A stretch of 64,000 bases of DNA, from assembly GCF_017876775.1 (NCBI RefSeq), contig NZ_JAGIOP010000001.1, positions 1,736,001 to 1,800,000 of the forward strand. The letters are read 5' to 3'. A model generated the notes under the pieces. The model was not told where the DNA came from. It saw nothing but the letters and a program-made list of their open reading frames with translations, and did not search any database. This DNA is from Mycolicibacterium lutetiense. GTDB lineage: Bacteria > Actinomycetota > Actinomycetes > Mycobacteriales > Mycobacteriaceae. A program made the translations under genes and the position numbers. Below, one piece after another: positions 52,707 to 61,991 of this stretch (position 1 is the first letter of the stretch; every line of letters starts with the position of its first letter).

Positions 52707-52936
52707 CCTGATCCGGGCGCCGGCGGGCCACGCCACCGGACGGGGCGGTTTCGCCACCGTCCGGGCCGGTGCGATTACTGATCCATCCACCATCCAGGAT
52801 GCGCAGACCGGGCTCTGGACCGCCACTGCACCAAGGTTCCGCTAGTTGTTGCGGGTCATGACGTTGTAGACGCCTGGGTGTAGGACCTCGACCGCTTCGC
52901 ATACACGGTTGCAGATAGATCTACTCGTTCCTTCTG

Positions 52937-54103
52937 GTGGACGATCTCAGGATGAGCATCGATGGTCACTGGATGACGGCAGACGAAGCATCGGCCGCCC
53001 TCGGCGTCCGGAAGCAGACGCTCTACGCGTATGTGTCGCGAGGGCTTGTTCCACGGGACGTGGCCCATGACCCCGATGGGCGCCGGGTATCAAGATTCGA
53101 CCGATCGCACATTGTGGCGCTCGCCGCCGAGCGGTCGCGTGCCCGCGCCGGAGTCCTCACTGTGCTGATCGAGTCCGATGTTTCCGCACTGGATCCCGAG
53201 GGACGGCTGGCCTTTCGCGGTCATTCCATTGCCGGTCTTGTCGATCGTGGGTCGTTCGAGGACGCGGCAGCACTGGTACTTCAAACCGATGGGTACCAGC
53301 CGCAGCCTGCACTGATTCCCGAATCGTCGGACGCTCTGCCGGTGAAAACGGCAGGTCGCCGCAGTGATGCTATCCGCGCAGCTGTGCTTACGGTCGCAGC
53401 GACCGATCCCGACCGTGGCAGCACCAGCGCCATGCATTGCGTGTCGGTGGCCATGACAGCCGTCGAAGCTGGCTGCGTCGCGATCACCGGACTCACCTTG
53501 GAATCCGGATCGGTCGCAACTCGGCTCAGCAGCGCGTTCGCGCGGTCAGCGACCACACCGGCCCTCGTCCGCTGTTTCAACGTGGCGCTCACGTTGCTGA
53601 TTGACCACGAACTCACCGCGTCGACTCTGGCCACGCGTACGGCAGCCAGTGTCCAGGCCGACCCTTGGATGGCGATTCTCGCCGGCCAGTGCGCCATGAG
53701 CGGTCCACGCCAAGCTGGGGCAATCCAGTTGGCGGTCGATGTACTGCGCCGTTGGCTGGACGGAACAATGCTGGACTGGGGCAATCCATTGCCGGGGTTC
53801 GGGCATCGCGTGTACGTCGGCCCGGACCCTCGATACGAGCTGCTGATCACCGAAGTCGCCCAGCTCGATGCCGAACTTGTCCGGCGTGTCGAAGGACTGT
53901 GTATTGAAGTGGCGAGGAGGCAGAGCCGGTATCCCAACGTCGACCTGGCGTTGGCGGCACTGACCGTGGCGGTCGATGCGGATCCCGATTGCGGTGAGGT
54001 GCTGTTCACCCTCGCTCGAACGATTGGCCTCGCAGCACATGCAATCGAGGAGTATCCACACCGGCTTCGGTTACGTATGCGAGCACTCACGAGCCACCCT
54101 TGA
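52937..54103 (+). CDS. citrate synthase-family protein with N-terminal HTH
   Basis: 388 residues from GTG 52937 (ATG 52952 is possible). N-terminal excisionase/MerR-like HTH (WMTADEASAALGVRKQTLYAYV), then a citrate synthase fold: IDHELTASTLATR with active-site His, PGFGHRVYVGPDPR with the second His, and YPNVDLALAAL with the Asp. It should condense acetyl- or propionyl-CoA with a keto acid, or have become regulatory. HTH-fused citrate synthases occur in actinobacterial chromosomes, usually next to a second copy; here there is only one. Likely chromosomal cargo brought in near the IS481 transposase. Confidence 0.85.
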   Translation: MDDLRMSIDGHWMTADEASAALGVRKQTLYAYVSRGLVPRDVAHDPDGRRVSRFDRSHIVALAAERSRARAGVLTVLIESDVSALDPEGRLAFRGHSIAGLVDRGSFEDAAALVLQTDGYQPQPALIPESSDALPVKTAGRRSDAIRAAVLTVAATDPDRGSTSAMHCVSVAMTAVEAGCVAITGLTLESGSVATRLSSAFARSATTPALVRCFNVALTLLIDHELTASTLATRTAASVQADPWMAILAGQCAMSGPRQAGAIQLAVDVLRRWLDGTMLDWGNPLPGFGHRVYVGPDPRYELLITEVAQLDAELVRRVEGLCIEVARRQSRYPNVDLALAALTVAVDADPDCGEVLFTLARTIGLAAHAIEEYPHRLRLRMRALTSHP

Positions 54104-54172
54104 CGGTCGCGAGGTGGACACGTTGATTGAGTCAATGCCAGGCCCTGATCGGGACGGCCCGAGTCTGAAGAG

Positions 54173-55201
54173 ATGGACGAGCACACTCAGATTGGTAGGC
54201 GGTATCGACAGTTCGCCAAACAGCAGGCTCACGGCAGTTCGCCAACGTTGGAAGCATGGGCCCACGTCGTCGCCGATGACCCGATCCTTCAGGGACGTCT
54301 GGCAACTCTTCCTTCATACAAGCAGCAGCCGAACCTGGTGTTCGCGGCCCTCCGCTGGCACGGTGCCACACCAGGCGACGAAACCTCCTTGCGCCACGGG
54401 CTACTCGAGATTTGGCGCGATGTCGAGCAGACCATCCTGCTGCGATCAACCCAGACGAACGAAGCGGCGAGATGCGCCATTCTCCTGCCGCTGCTGCACC
54501 ATATCGGTGGGCCGATTGCGCTGATCGAGCTCGGAGCCTCGGCCGGACTCTGCATGATTCCCGATCTATACAGCTACCACTACTCCGACGGAACGGTGGT
54601 CGTTCCGTCGGCAGGACGTAGCGACCTGCTGATCGAGTGCGACGTCACGGCAGGACACCTGCCACCGACGCTCACGCCGCCGCAGATCGAATGGAGAGCC
54701 GGCATCGACCTCAACCCGCTCGATCCGGCAGACTCCGACACGCGTGCGTGGCTGACTGCCCTTACCTGGCCCGAACACGAGCAGCGACGCCAACGGCTTG
54801 AGACCGCTCTGCGTCTCGCAGCACAAGCAGATGTGCGCATCACTCGAGGCGATGTCAGGGACTCAGCCCAGATCGAGGCACTCGTGGCCGAGGCACCCTC
54901 CGGCACCACGCCTGTTGTTGTTCACTCCGCCACGCTGGGTTATCTGAGTCCTGACGATCGCGCCGCGACAGTCGAAGCCATCAAACGGACGCGTGCCCGC
55001 TGGATCAGCTTCGAAGGCCGCGGCATTGTCGAGACCACACGGACGATCGTCGAACCACTGACCCCGACCACACTGTTCGTCGGTTCACTCGATCAGGTCC
55101 CACTCGTGCTCGCCGACGGACACGGTCACACGATGGCGTCGCTCGACGATCACCGAGACAGCATGCGCGCCGCACAGACCGGTAAGGGAGCCGCACTGTG
55201 A
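54173..55201 (+). CDS. DUF2332 family protein
   Basis: 342 residues. Typical DUF2332 layout: N-terminal helical ~100 residues (RYRQFAKQQAHGSSPTLEAW, QPNLVFAALRWH), LIELGASAGLCMIPDLYSYH resembling a methyltransferase motif I, and EWRAGIDLNPLDPADSDTRA. Enzymatic role unproven. Its stop overlaps the IS481 transposase start (55198), so the insertion lies at its very end and may have trimmed the C-terminus. Confidence 0.8.
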   Translation: MDEHTQIGRRYRQFAKQQAHGSSPTLEAWAHVVADDPILQGRLATLPSYKQQPNLVFAALRWHGATPGDETSLRHGLLEIWRDVEQTILLRSTQTNEAARCAILLPLLHHIGGPIALIELGASAGLCMIPDLYSYHYSDGTVVVPSAGRSDLLIECDVTAGHLPPTLTPPQIEWRAGIDLNPLDPADSDTRAWLTALTWPEHEQRRQRLETALRLAAQADVRITRGDVRDSAQIEALVAEAPSGTTPVVVHSATLGYLSPDDRAATVEAIKRTRARWISFEGRGIVETTRTIVEPLTPTTLFVGSLDQVPLVLADGHGHTMASLDDHRDSMRAAQTGKGAAL

Positions 55202-56199
55202 CCCACCAAAACTCACCGCTTTCCGTGGAAGGGCGCCGGAGGCTCGTCGCGCGTTGTCAGCATCGTCCCATTGCTCATGTCGCTGCCGAAATGGGTATCT
55301 CCCGAGCCTGCGCCAGCAAATGGGTGAACCGGTATCGCCGACACGGTGACCTCGGTCTCCAGGACCGCTCCAGCACCCCTCACCATCAGCCGACGGCTAC
55401 AGATATCGAGGTGATCGCCCGGATCGAGGTCCTGCGGCGAGAACGCAAATGGCCCGCCACAAGGATCGCGTTCGAACTCGCACGTGAGGGCATCAAGATC
55501 AGCCGCCGCACCGTCACTCGCCATCTGCACGACCTTGGGCTCAACCGCCGCAAATTCATCGATCCGAGTGGCGAATCCAACCGGGTCCCTCGCACGATCG
55601 TCGCTTACAGACCCGGACACATGGTGCACGTCGACGTCAAGAAGGTGGGTCGGATCCCGGACGGGGGCGGCTGGCGCACTCACGGCAAAGGATCAGCACA
55701 AGCGAGGGCAGTCGAACGGGCCAAGACCGCCGGAGCCCGTGGCGGTTACGTCTACCTGCACTCAGCAATCGACGGATTCTCACGCCTCGCCTACACCGAA
55801 GCACTCACCGACGAGAAGGCAGCCACAGCAATTGGGTTCATGCACCGAGCGCGAGCCTTCTTCGACGCGCACGGAATCACCCATATCCAGCGGATCGTCA
55901 CAGACAACGGCGCCTGCTACCGCGCCAAGGACTTCGCCAAGGCACTCCTGGGGGCACGGCACCAGCGAATCACGCCGTACACCCCACGGCACAACGGAAA
56001 GGTCGAGCGCTACAACCGGATCCTTGCTGAAGAGTTCCTCTACGCCCGTGAATGGCGCTCTGAACAACAGCGGTCGGAGGCCCTCGGCGTGTGGAACATC
56101 CACTACAACTATCACCGGCCACACAGCACGGCCCGAAATCAGCCGCCAGTGACCCGGCTCCAGAAAGGCGTCACCAACGTCATGGCCTCATACAGCTAG
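55198..56199 (+). CDS. IS481-family transposase
   Basis: 333 residues from GTG 55198. N-terminal HTH (HVAAEMGISRACASKWVNRY), a second HTH (ISRRTVTRHLHDLGLNRRKF), then the integrase-like DDE core: MVHVDVKKVGRIPDG, IVTDNGACYRAKDF, and YTPRHNGKVERYNRILAEEF. Complete. I could not fix the element's terminal repeats from the sequence alone. Confidence 0.9.
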   Translation: MTHQNSPLSVEGRRRLVARCQHRPIAHVAAEMGISRACASKWVNRYRRHGDLGLQDRSSTPHHQPTATDIEVIARIEVLRRERKWPATRIAFELAREGIKISRRTVTRHLHDLGLNRRKFIDPSGESNRVPRTIVAYRPGHMVHVDVKKVGRIPDGGGWRTHGKGSAQARAVERAKTAGARGGYVYLHSAIDGFSRLAYTEALTDEKAATAIGFMHRARAFFDAHGITHIQRIVTDNGACYRAKDFAKALLGARHQRITPYTPRHNGKVERYNRILAEEFLYAREWRSEQQRSEALGVWNIHYNYHRPHSTARNQPPVTRLQKGVTNVMASYS

Positions 56200-56293
56200 T
56201 GCTCGTTCATGAGGCGCAAGTGCATGCCAGCACGACCAGTTCCAATGCTCGAACGCCTACTCGGGTGTTCGTCTTCGCTGCGGTTCGCCGCTA

Positions 56294-56655
56294 GCTGGAC
56301 CTCCCCGAGTTTCGGCGAAAATTTCCCATTTGACCTGCGGTAACTGTCAGTAAATCGGTGACTTTTCGGTTCACCTGCAGCAATGCGTAGCTGTCGTGGC
56401 AATGGGGGGTGCCTCGGACAGCTCGGCGTGACAGAAGGCAACAGGGTCTATAGGTGAAAGCTCATTAGTTAGTTGTTCTAGATACGTATCTTTACCTGCA
56501 TTCTCTCTGAAACAGAGAATATCCGCTGTCGGAGGCACCCCCTATTCCCACGACAGTTGCGTGTTTGCCCAGTTGGGCAGTGAAGTAACCGGATCGGTGA
56601 CAGTTACCGCAGGTCAAATGGGAAATTAACATGGAACTACGGGGAGGTTCAGCGC
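56294..56655. repeat. long imperfect inverted repeat, non-coding
   Basis: Arms of about 130 bp (56294-56425 and 56525-56655) pair with few gaps. Perfect stretches include CCCATTTGACCTGCGGTAAC with its complement, and GACCTCCCCG. A ~100-bp centre holds a variant of the recurrent palindrome at 56504-56518. No gene is seen in 56200-56818. Placement just upstream of the multi-HTH protein suggests an origin, partition or control site; a MITE or transposon remnant is the alternative. Confidence 0.7.
56504..56518. promoter_or_regulatory. palindromic operator-like site (variant)
   Basis: TCTCTGAAACAGAGA, perfectly palindromic arms, centre differing from the other sites. Sits in the loop region of the long inverted repeat. 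Confidence 0.45.
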
Positions 56656-56818
56656 GACCGGGACAATTCGCATCCGACAAATCCAGCCGGACACGGGAAC
56701 CGGATACGGGACCCGGTCTGTCGAAAATCTGGTCGGGCGTGTCGTGATTTTGTCGGCTGCTCGGCGTGCCCCGCGTCGTGGGAAAGCGCATCCGCGTGTG
56801 GCCATTACGTTGGCGCCC

Positions 56819-59020
56819 ATGGCCGCGGACTACACCCAGTGCGACTTCGACGAGCTGCCCGAGTGGCTCCGTTCCGCGTGCGAAGGCCTGACCCCCGAAG
56901 AGCGCCAGATGATGCTGCAGTCCATGACGGCGATGGCGGCCTACGACGAGCAGCAAGAGCAGCAGACGCGGATCGAGGTGCCCGCACCGCCGTCAGTAGA
57001 CGACCGGGAACTGGTCACCGGGCTGCTCTACCCGGGACGCGACCTCGATGCCGAACCGCTGCCGGCCGACCGCGCCGGTGAGATCGACGCATTGCTGGGC
57101 ACGCCAAACCCGGACCGCGGCTTCTACCCATCGAGCTACAACCAACCGGTCCGCATGCTGACCCTCGCCGAGACAGCAGCAGAGCTGGGACTGGGGATGG
57201 CTCGGGTCCGCCGAATGGCCCGGGGCGGTGGACTGCCTGCGCTGCGGATGTTCGGAACGATCCGTATCAGATCGGATTACGTGTGGGCGATGGGCAACAT
57301 CTTGGAGGCAGGCCTGCCTCCAGAGATGGGCTGCGGCTGGGCCACAGACCGACCTCGCGGAGCGCTCGACCGCGGTGTGCCAGCCGAGGAGGTGGCCCGC
57401 ATCTTGCGGGTGCACCCGCAAACGATGTGGCGGTGGTGGCGCAGGTTTGCCAAGGCCAACCCGGATATGAAGCCGCGCAATTTGATGTGGCGCTGTATGG
57501 GTCGGCGTGAACGGGCGCTGGTCCCCGAAGACATCCTGATGGTGTGGGGGATTCCTTACGAGAAATCCTCGCTGCGGCGCATCTATTTCGAGGAGGCTTA
57601 TCGCATCGACGCCGAAGTGCGCGCGGCGATCGCCGAGAACCGCCGCCGGACCGATGGTGTCGCTCCCGACCTGCTTCGGCGCAAAAACAGGATGATCCGC
57701 GACCGGGTATCGGGGCTGCAGTGTTTCACGATTGCCGATGCTGCCTCGATGATGGGGATCAGCGCCTCGGGGACCCGCAAGGCGTTGCAGCGCGGAGGGG
57801 CCGTCACCTGGACCATTGCGGGGACGACGCGAGTCTGCCAAGACGACTTGTTCGCTGTGCTCCAGCTGCGCAGCGACAAGATCCGCAAATCTCGGGGCCT
57901 TCCGCCCGGCGGCTTGATGAAAGACCCACTGCTGGTGCCGATCGCGATGGCCGCCGACAAGATCGGTGTCACCGTACGCACCCTGCGCCGCCGTGCCGCT
58001 GCTGGCAAGCTTGAAATAGTCACCTCCGGATCCAAGCTGTGGTTGCGGCGCCACGAGGTGGATGCGCTCGTTGCCGCCCAGGCCGCCAAACCGGCACGCG
58101 CCGCCGAGGCTCGCGACCGCCGCCGCGCCGCTGCTGAACGGGGTGCGAACCTGACCGATGCGCACGTGGAGAACTTCCTGGCGTGGCTGAAGTGGAGCCA
58201 ACCCGACATCGACCCCGCATTGGCGCTGCACACGCGTTCCAGCGCAGCTACGTTCGCCGGCACCCGACCGAATGTCATCGAGGCGCTTGTCGCCGAAGGG
58301 CTGCTGCCGGCCCAGCGCCGTGGCCGCGATCTTCGGATCCGCACCGTCGATCTGGTTGCGGCAGGGGTGTTCAGTGCCAAGGTGGCGCGGATGTGCCCGA
58401 AGCTGCGGATCGGTGATCCGCGTCAACGGCGCAGCGTCACCGCGGAATACCTCACTTTTGACCAGGCCGCCCAGATTGTCGAGCGACCCGCATCTGAGGT
58501 TCGCTATCTGGCCAGGATCGGAACCTTGCACGCGGTGCGCTTCGGGTCGGGGAACCATCGATTGCATGAAAGCGAGGTTTACGGCCCCGGTTTGGTGCGC
58601 TACCGGCAGACGGCCCGGCCGTATCGAACGATCAAGCACAGGCGGTTCGGTGGCTACAACCAGACTGTCAATGAGACGGCCAACCACCTCGGTGTCAGTG
58701 AACGAACCGTGCTGCGCATGATCGAACGGGGAGCGCTGTTGGCGATCGAGGCGGCCAAGCAGCGTTGGTGCCGCATCGAGGGCGGGGCATGGGTACAGCG
58801 CGACTTCCCCGTCAACCATGGCGGGTTCCTGGTGTCGGACAAGAGCGTTCGTACCGCGATCCGGCTGCGACAGTGCCGCGGTGACCTGCCGCGGACACCG
58901 ATCCCGGTCACTGTCGAGCATCTGCGTGACGGCCGCGCCCCAGAGCTGGAACCGTGGCAGGAGTATCAGCTTGTCGACCGGCAGGGGAACCGTGTCGACG
59001 AGTACGGCCGGGCGAGTTGA
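56819..59020 (+). CDS. 733-residue protein with about seven helix-turn-helix modules
   Basis: Start ATG 56819; a GTG at 56744 would add 25 basic residues. After an acidic ~110-residue start, HTH modules of MerR/excisionase type repeat at roughly 113-155 (LTLAETAAELGLGMARVRRM), 187-210, 303-348 (FTIADAASMMGISASGTRKA), 373-418 (AMAADKIGVTVRTLRRRAAA), 475-515, 545-588 (YLTFDQAAQIVERPASEVRY) and 615-658 (NETANHLGVSERTVLRMIER). Several are followed by a short wing and an acidic strand. There is no enzymatic motif. Such a protein could track a long DNA array, as in partition, iteron control or chromosome-like organisation of the replicon. I know of no named family with this many modules. Confidence 0.75.
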   Translation: MAADYTQCDFDELPEWLRSACEGLTPEERQMMLQSMTAMAAYDEQQEQQTRIEVPAPPSVDDRELVTGLLYPGRDLDAEPLPADRAGEIDALLGTPNPDRGFYPSSYNQPVRMLTLAETAAELGLGMARVRRMARGGGLPALRMFGTIRIRSDYVWAMGNILEAGLPPEMGCGWATDRPRGALDRGVPAEEVARILRVHPQTMWRWWRRFAKANPDMKPRNLMWRCMGRRERALVPEDILMVWGIPYEKSSLRRIYFEEAYRIDAEVRAAIAENRRRTDGVAPDLLRRKNRMIRDRVSGLQCFTIADAASMMGISASGTRKALQRGGAVTWTIAGTTRVCQDDLFAVLQLRSDKIRKSRGLPPGGLMKDPLLVPIAMAADKIGVTVRTLRRRAAAGKLEIVTSGSKLWLRRHEVDALVAAQAAKPARAAEARDRRRAAAERGANLTDAHVENFLAWLKWSQPDIDPALALHTRSSAATFAGTRPNVIEALVAEGLLPAQRRGRDLRIRTVDLVAAGVFSAKVARMCPKLRIGDPRQRRSVTAEYLTFDQAAQIVERPASEVRYLARIGTLHAVRFGSGNHRLHESEVYGPGLVRYRQTARPYRTIKHRRFGGYNQTVNETANHLGVSERTVLRMIERGALLAIEAAKQRWCRIEGGAWVQRDFPVNHGGFLVSDKSVRTAIRLRQCRGDLPRTPIPVTVEHLRDGRAPELEPWQEYQLVDRQGNRVDEYGRAS

Positions 59021-59045
59021 TCGGGTGAAAACTGTAGCCGGAGTG

Positions 59046-60035
59046 CTACCGGCGCTTGAACTTCTTGCCGTAGACGCCTGAGACACGTGGCGGCGGTGGG
59101 CCGGTCGGGTCGGGTGCGTCGGGATGGCCGGCGGTGTGCAGGGAGACGTAGATCAGTTTGCGCAGGCTGTTGTGTGGGCCGTGTGGTTGGTGCTTGTAGT
59201 GGCCACGTACGAACCATCGACGGTAGGCGCGATCGTCGTTGTCTGGGTTGCCGTTGACGCCGCTGACCCCGGGTGGGCGCAGAATGTCGAGCATCGTGAC
59301 GTCGTTGCGTGTGGTGCGGGTTGATTTCTTGGCCGGGCCAGTGTTGACCCGTTTCTGGGTGACAACGCGCTGCTGGCCGATCAGTGCGAGCAGCGAGAGC
59401 ACTGTGGCGGTCAGTGTGGGTGGTCCGGATCGATTCAGTTCGGGGTCGTCGAGCGGGCTTACCAGGTCGAGGACGCCGGAACCGCGGTCGACCACTGTGG
59501 CTAGCTCGTGCTGGTCGAAGCGGAGTACTTTTCCTGGTGATGTTTTGGGGCGCATGTCGCTGAGCTGTCCGTGCTTGCGTGGATCGCGCATCTGGGAGAG
59601 CAGGTAGCTGGTGATGTGGGTCTGGTCGTAGATCCAAGCGATACCGTCCCAGGTGACCGGAACCGTTGATTGGCCCGCGTCTTTCATGTCAATGCTTCGC
59701 CAGCTGAATGTTGCGAGCGGTTTCGGCCACAGCATCAGCCCGACTGGTGCCAGATCTGACGTGGTGATCAGCTCTTGGAAAGTGGTCTCCGGCATATCGC
59801 GGCTGGCGAGGTCGGCTGCAACGGATGCCGCTGTGCGGCTCATCCAGTACAGCTCGGCGTCAGCGATGTTGTCGGCGAACATCTTCATGTACGGCCTGGT
59901 GGGGTGGTTCTTCATCTCGTCTGGGACGGTGTCGATCTCGTCGATCGAGGCCTGGTAGCAGCGTTCGGAATCTGCGAGTGCCTCGGCGATCCACGGCATG
60001 CTGAATGCATCCCACCGGTGCGAACGTCCAGCCAT
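59046..60035 (-). CDS. phage/plasmid-type protein with RGHYKHQ motif
   Basis: 329 residues from ATG 60035 behind GGGAGGGG. The C-terminal RRWFVRGHYKHQPHGPHNSL and IYVSLHTAGHPDAP segment resembles the RHVVRGHWRxQ motif of actinobacterial phage/plasmid proteins of unknown function. N-terminal ~200 residues are helical, mixed alpha/beta. Confidence 0.6.
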   Translation of the reverse strand: MAGRSHRWDAFSMPWIAEALADSERCYQASIDEIDTVPDEMKNHPTRPYMKMFADNIADAELYWMSRTAASVAADLASRDMPETTFQELITTSDLAPVGLMLWPKPLATFSWRSIDMKDAGQSTVPVTWDGIAWIYDQTHITSYLLSQMRDPRKHGQLSDMRPKTSPGKVLRFDQHELATVVDRGSGVLDLVSPLDDPELNRSGPPTLTATVLSLLALIGQQRVVTQKRVNTGPAKKSTRTTRNDVTMLDILRPPGVSGVNGNPDNDDRAYRRWFVRGHYKHQPHGPHNSLRKLIYVSLHTAGHPDAPDPTGPPPPRVSGVYGKKFKRR

Positions 60036-60133
60036 TTCCCCTCCCGACCTCCAGGCAGCGTGTGAGTCGCAATATAGCGGCGCAGGGCGACAGTGCCGTG
60101 GGCCCGGCCCCGGGAAAGCTGGGCGCGGAATTC

Positions 60134-60337
60134 TCAGGTCTTGGATTCGGCGTCCGTCGCCGCGACGCCGCCGCGCTTCAACACCGTATAGGTGAAACCG
60201 GGTTTGACGAGGTGGTAGCCCTTGTCAGTGAACAGATCCCGGTACGAATCACCGCCGAGGATGGACCGGATGTGGCAGTTCACGCCGCTGAGAACAACCA
60301 CGTCACCCTCTTTCAGATCCCGTCCGAATACGCGCAT
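60134..60337 (-). CDS. 67-residue hypothetical protein
   Basis: ATG 60337 behind GGGAAGGGACG. Beta-rich (MRVFGRDLKEGDVVVLSGVN), SH3-like; common in actinophages. Function unknown. Confidence 0.55.
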   Translation of the reverse strand: MRVFGRDLKEGDVVVLSGVNCHIRSILGGDSYRDLFTDKGYHLVKPGFTYTVLKRGGVAATDAESKT

Positions 60338-60354
60338 CGTTCGTCCCTTCCCGT

Positions 60355-60612
60355 TCAGAAGCAGGCGTCGCAGGTGCAGTGGTGGTGGCCGCCGGAGCGG
60401 CACGCTGGAGAGGGGCGGTGATTGGGCATGAGCTCGTTGACAGCGGTGCGCCCCTGGCACATCCGGCACGCGGAGTCCCAGAACACCCCGTCAATGTGGC
60501 GGTAGAAGATCACATTTCGACCCTCCAGAGTCCCGGGGGCCAGATGCTGTGGGAGAACTTGTGCCCAGTCGGGGAGTGCGGGCTTTAGCGTTGATGTGGG
60601 CACGGGTGACAT
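60355..60612 (-). CDS. small zinc-ribbon-like protein
   Basis: 85 residues from ATG 60612. CRMCQGR, then a His/Cys-rich end (CRSGGHHHCTCDACF) gives a likely zinc site. The recurrent palindrome lies ~110 bp upstream, but in the opposite orientation to the clearer cases, so control by it is uncertain. The remaining 60613-60952 shows no other gene. Confidence 0.5.
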   Translation of the reverse strand: MSPVPTSTLKPALPDWAQVLPQHLAPGTLEGRNVIFYRHIDGVFWDSACRMCQGRTAVNELMPNHRPSPACRSGGHHHCTCDACF

Positions 60613-60724
60613 TCCTTGTCTGTTCTGGTTGACGGCGTTTGGAGCGGTGATCGACCGCGGCAGCTGTGGAGGCGGTTCGGGTTCTGCGGGTCTCGCGACA
60701 GGGTCGGTGACTGCTCTTCGTAAA

Positions 60725-60739
60725 TCTCTAAAATAGAGA
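60725..60739. promoter_or_regulatory. palindromic operator
   Basis: Perfect TCTCTAAAATAGAGA. The TAAAAT orientation points to plus, where no close gene is seen; the nearest gene on minus starts at 60612. Confidence 0.6.
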
Positions 60740-60952
60740 ATATCACCGAAGGGGCTTCTCTGCATCCCGCCGTTCTCGCCGCGCTGGCCGCCACACCGGG
60801 TCCTATTCAGAGCGGCGTTCAGGCGTCGTTATGTGCCCGTACGCATCGGCGTGTGCTCTGATCGACGCGACAGTCGCCGTGCCACAGCCTCACGAGCACA
60901 CCTGAACTGATGACAGGTGCGTCCTGAACATCCACTACATCCTGCGGTCCGT

Positions 60953-61153
60953 TCAGGTGTCGAGTTCGCGGTAGTCGAACTCGTATCCCTCGCCGTGGAG
61001 GTAGTTCTGCAGACTCCCGCTGCCCTCGTCGGCGTAATAGCCGCCGGGATCGTAGGTGGCGCGAATATGGTCGAACACCTCGTCGTAGGTGGCGTGACGC
61101 GTGACTACAGGCTCGCCCGCGCTTGGGTCGGCGGTGGTTAGTTCCCAGACCAT
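60953..61153 (-). CDS. 66-residue hypothetical protein
   Basis: ATG 61153 overlaps the previous stop (TGATG). Acidic, Tyr-rich end (EGYEFDYRELDT). Function unknown. Confidence 0.55.
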   Translation of the reverse strand: MVWELTTADPSAGEPVVTRHATYDEVFDHIRATYDPGGYYADEGSGSLQNYLHGEGYEFDYRELDT

Positions 61154-61383
61154 CAGACGTCCCAGCTAAATTCGCGGCCGACCAGCCCTGGATCGGCGGA
61201 ACAGGTGGCGATCTCGGCGAAGTAACCGGACTCGTCGGCACCGACATTGCTGCCAGTGCGTGGGCGCAGATGTTCATCGGCCCACTCGTCGAGGTCGCCA
61301 GTCGGAGCTGGCACGTCGAAGGTCTCTGTGCGCGGATACTCCTGGCCGTCATAGACGTCGGTGAATTTCACGGTGATCTGCAC
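61153..61383 (-). CDS. 76-residue hypothetical protein
   Basis: GTG 61383 behind AAAGGA (nine bases). Starts MQITVKFTDVYDGQEYPRTE; beta-strand rich. Coupled to the following small gene. Confidence 0.55.
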   Translation of the reverse strand: MQITVKFTDVYDGQEYPRTETFDVPAPTGDLDEWADEHLRPRTGSNVGADESGYFAEIATCSADPGLVGREFSWDV

Positions 61384-61622
61384 GGGGGCGGTTCCTTTCG
61401 TAGGGGCGAGGTGCGTCGCCACGGTGTCAGGTGACTCCATGGGCAGGAGCACGCGGCGCGACGTGCTCGGGCTGGTGGCTGTCACGTCCCTTCCTTCGGG
61501 CGAGTCGCAGCCCGTGGCCGGCGGCGGGCCGTGGCCCGGTGTGTCGGTGCATGTGGCTAGGTCGAGCGGCCGGGGAATGGTTTCCTGCTCACGGTGTCCC
61601 GCCTGGAATGCAAGGAGAATCC

Positions 61623-61934
61623 ATGTCTGAGAGCGCATCGCGAGTCGCAGCCGAAGCGGCGCTGTTCCTGGCCGGCCGCAGCGCCGATGATCTCGGCTGG
61701 CCCGACCGCTCCTGCGTGGCACGGCAGTTCGACGCCGCGCTTATGGGTGGTCTCGGTCCCGCGCAGTGGGTACCCGATCCGGTTATGTGGTGCATCGCGG
61801 TGCTGGAGCCGGCCATCGAACGTCGCATGCCCGGTCCCAGTGACGATCTGCGCGCCTTGGGGTGGCCGCACGCGCCCACAGTTGCAGCGCGGCTGGTTCA
61901 GTGGCTCGTCGAGGACGGAATCTTGACTGACTAG
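61623..61934 (+). CDS. hypothetical protein
   Basis: 103 residues from ATG 61623 behind AAGGAGA. Helical with Trp-rich spots (WPDRSC, WVPDPVMWCIAVLEPA). Function unknown. Confidence 0.55.
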   Translation: MSESASRVAAEAALFLAGRSADDLGWPDRSCVARQFDAALMGGLGPAQWVPDPVMWCIAVLEPAIERRMPGPSDDLRALGWPHAPTVAARLVQWLVEDGILTD

Positions 61935-61991
61935 TGGCTGACTAGCACCGCTTTTATTGCACAACGCGAACTTGTCGGTGGCTGTGTGTAA

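Noticed and set aside
55190..56215. Exact terminal repeats of the IS481 element
   Set aside because: Candidate ends (TGTGACCCACC and TGTATGAGGCC) match too poorly, and no target duplication could be found.
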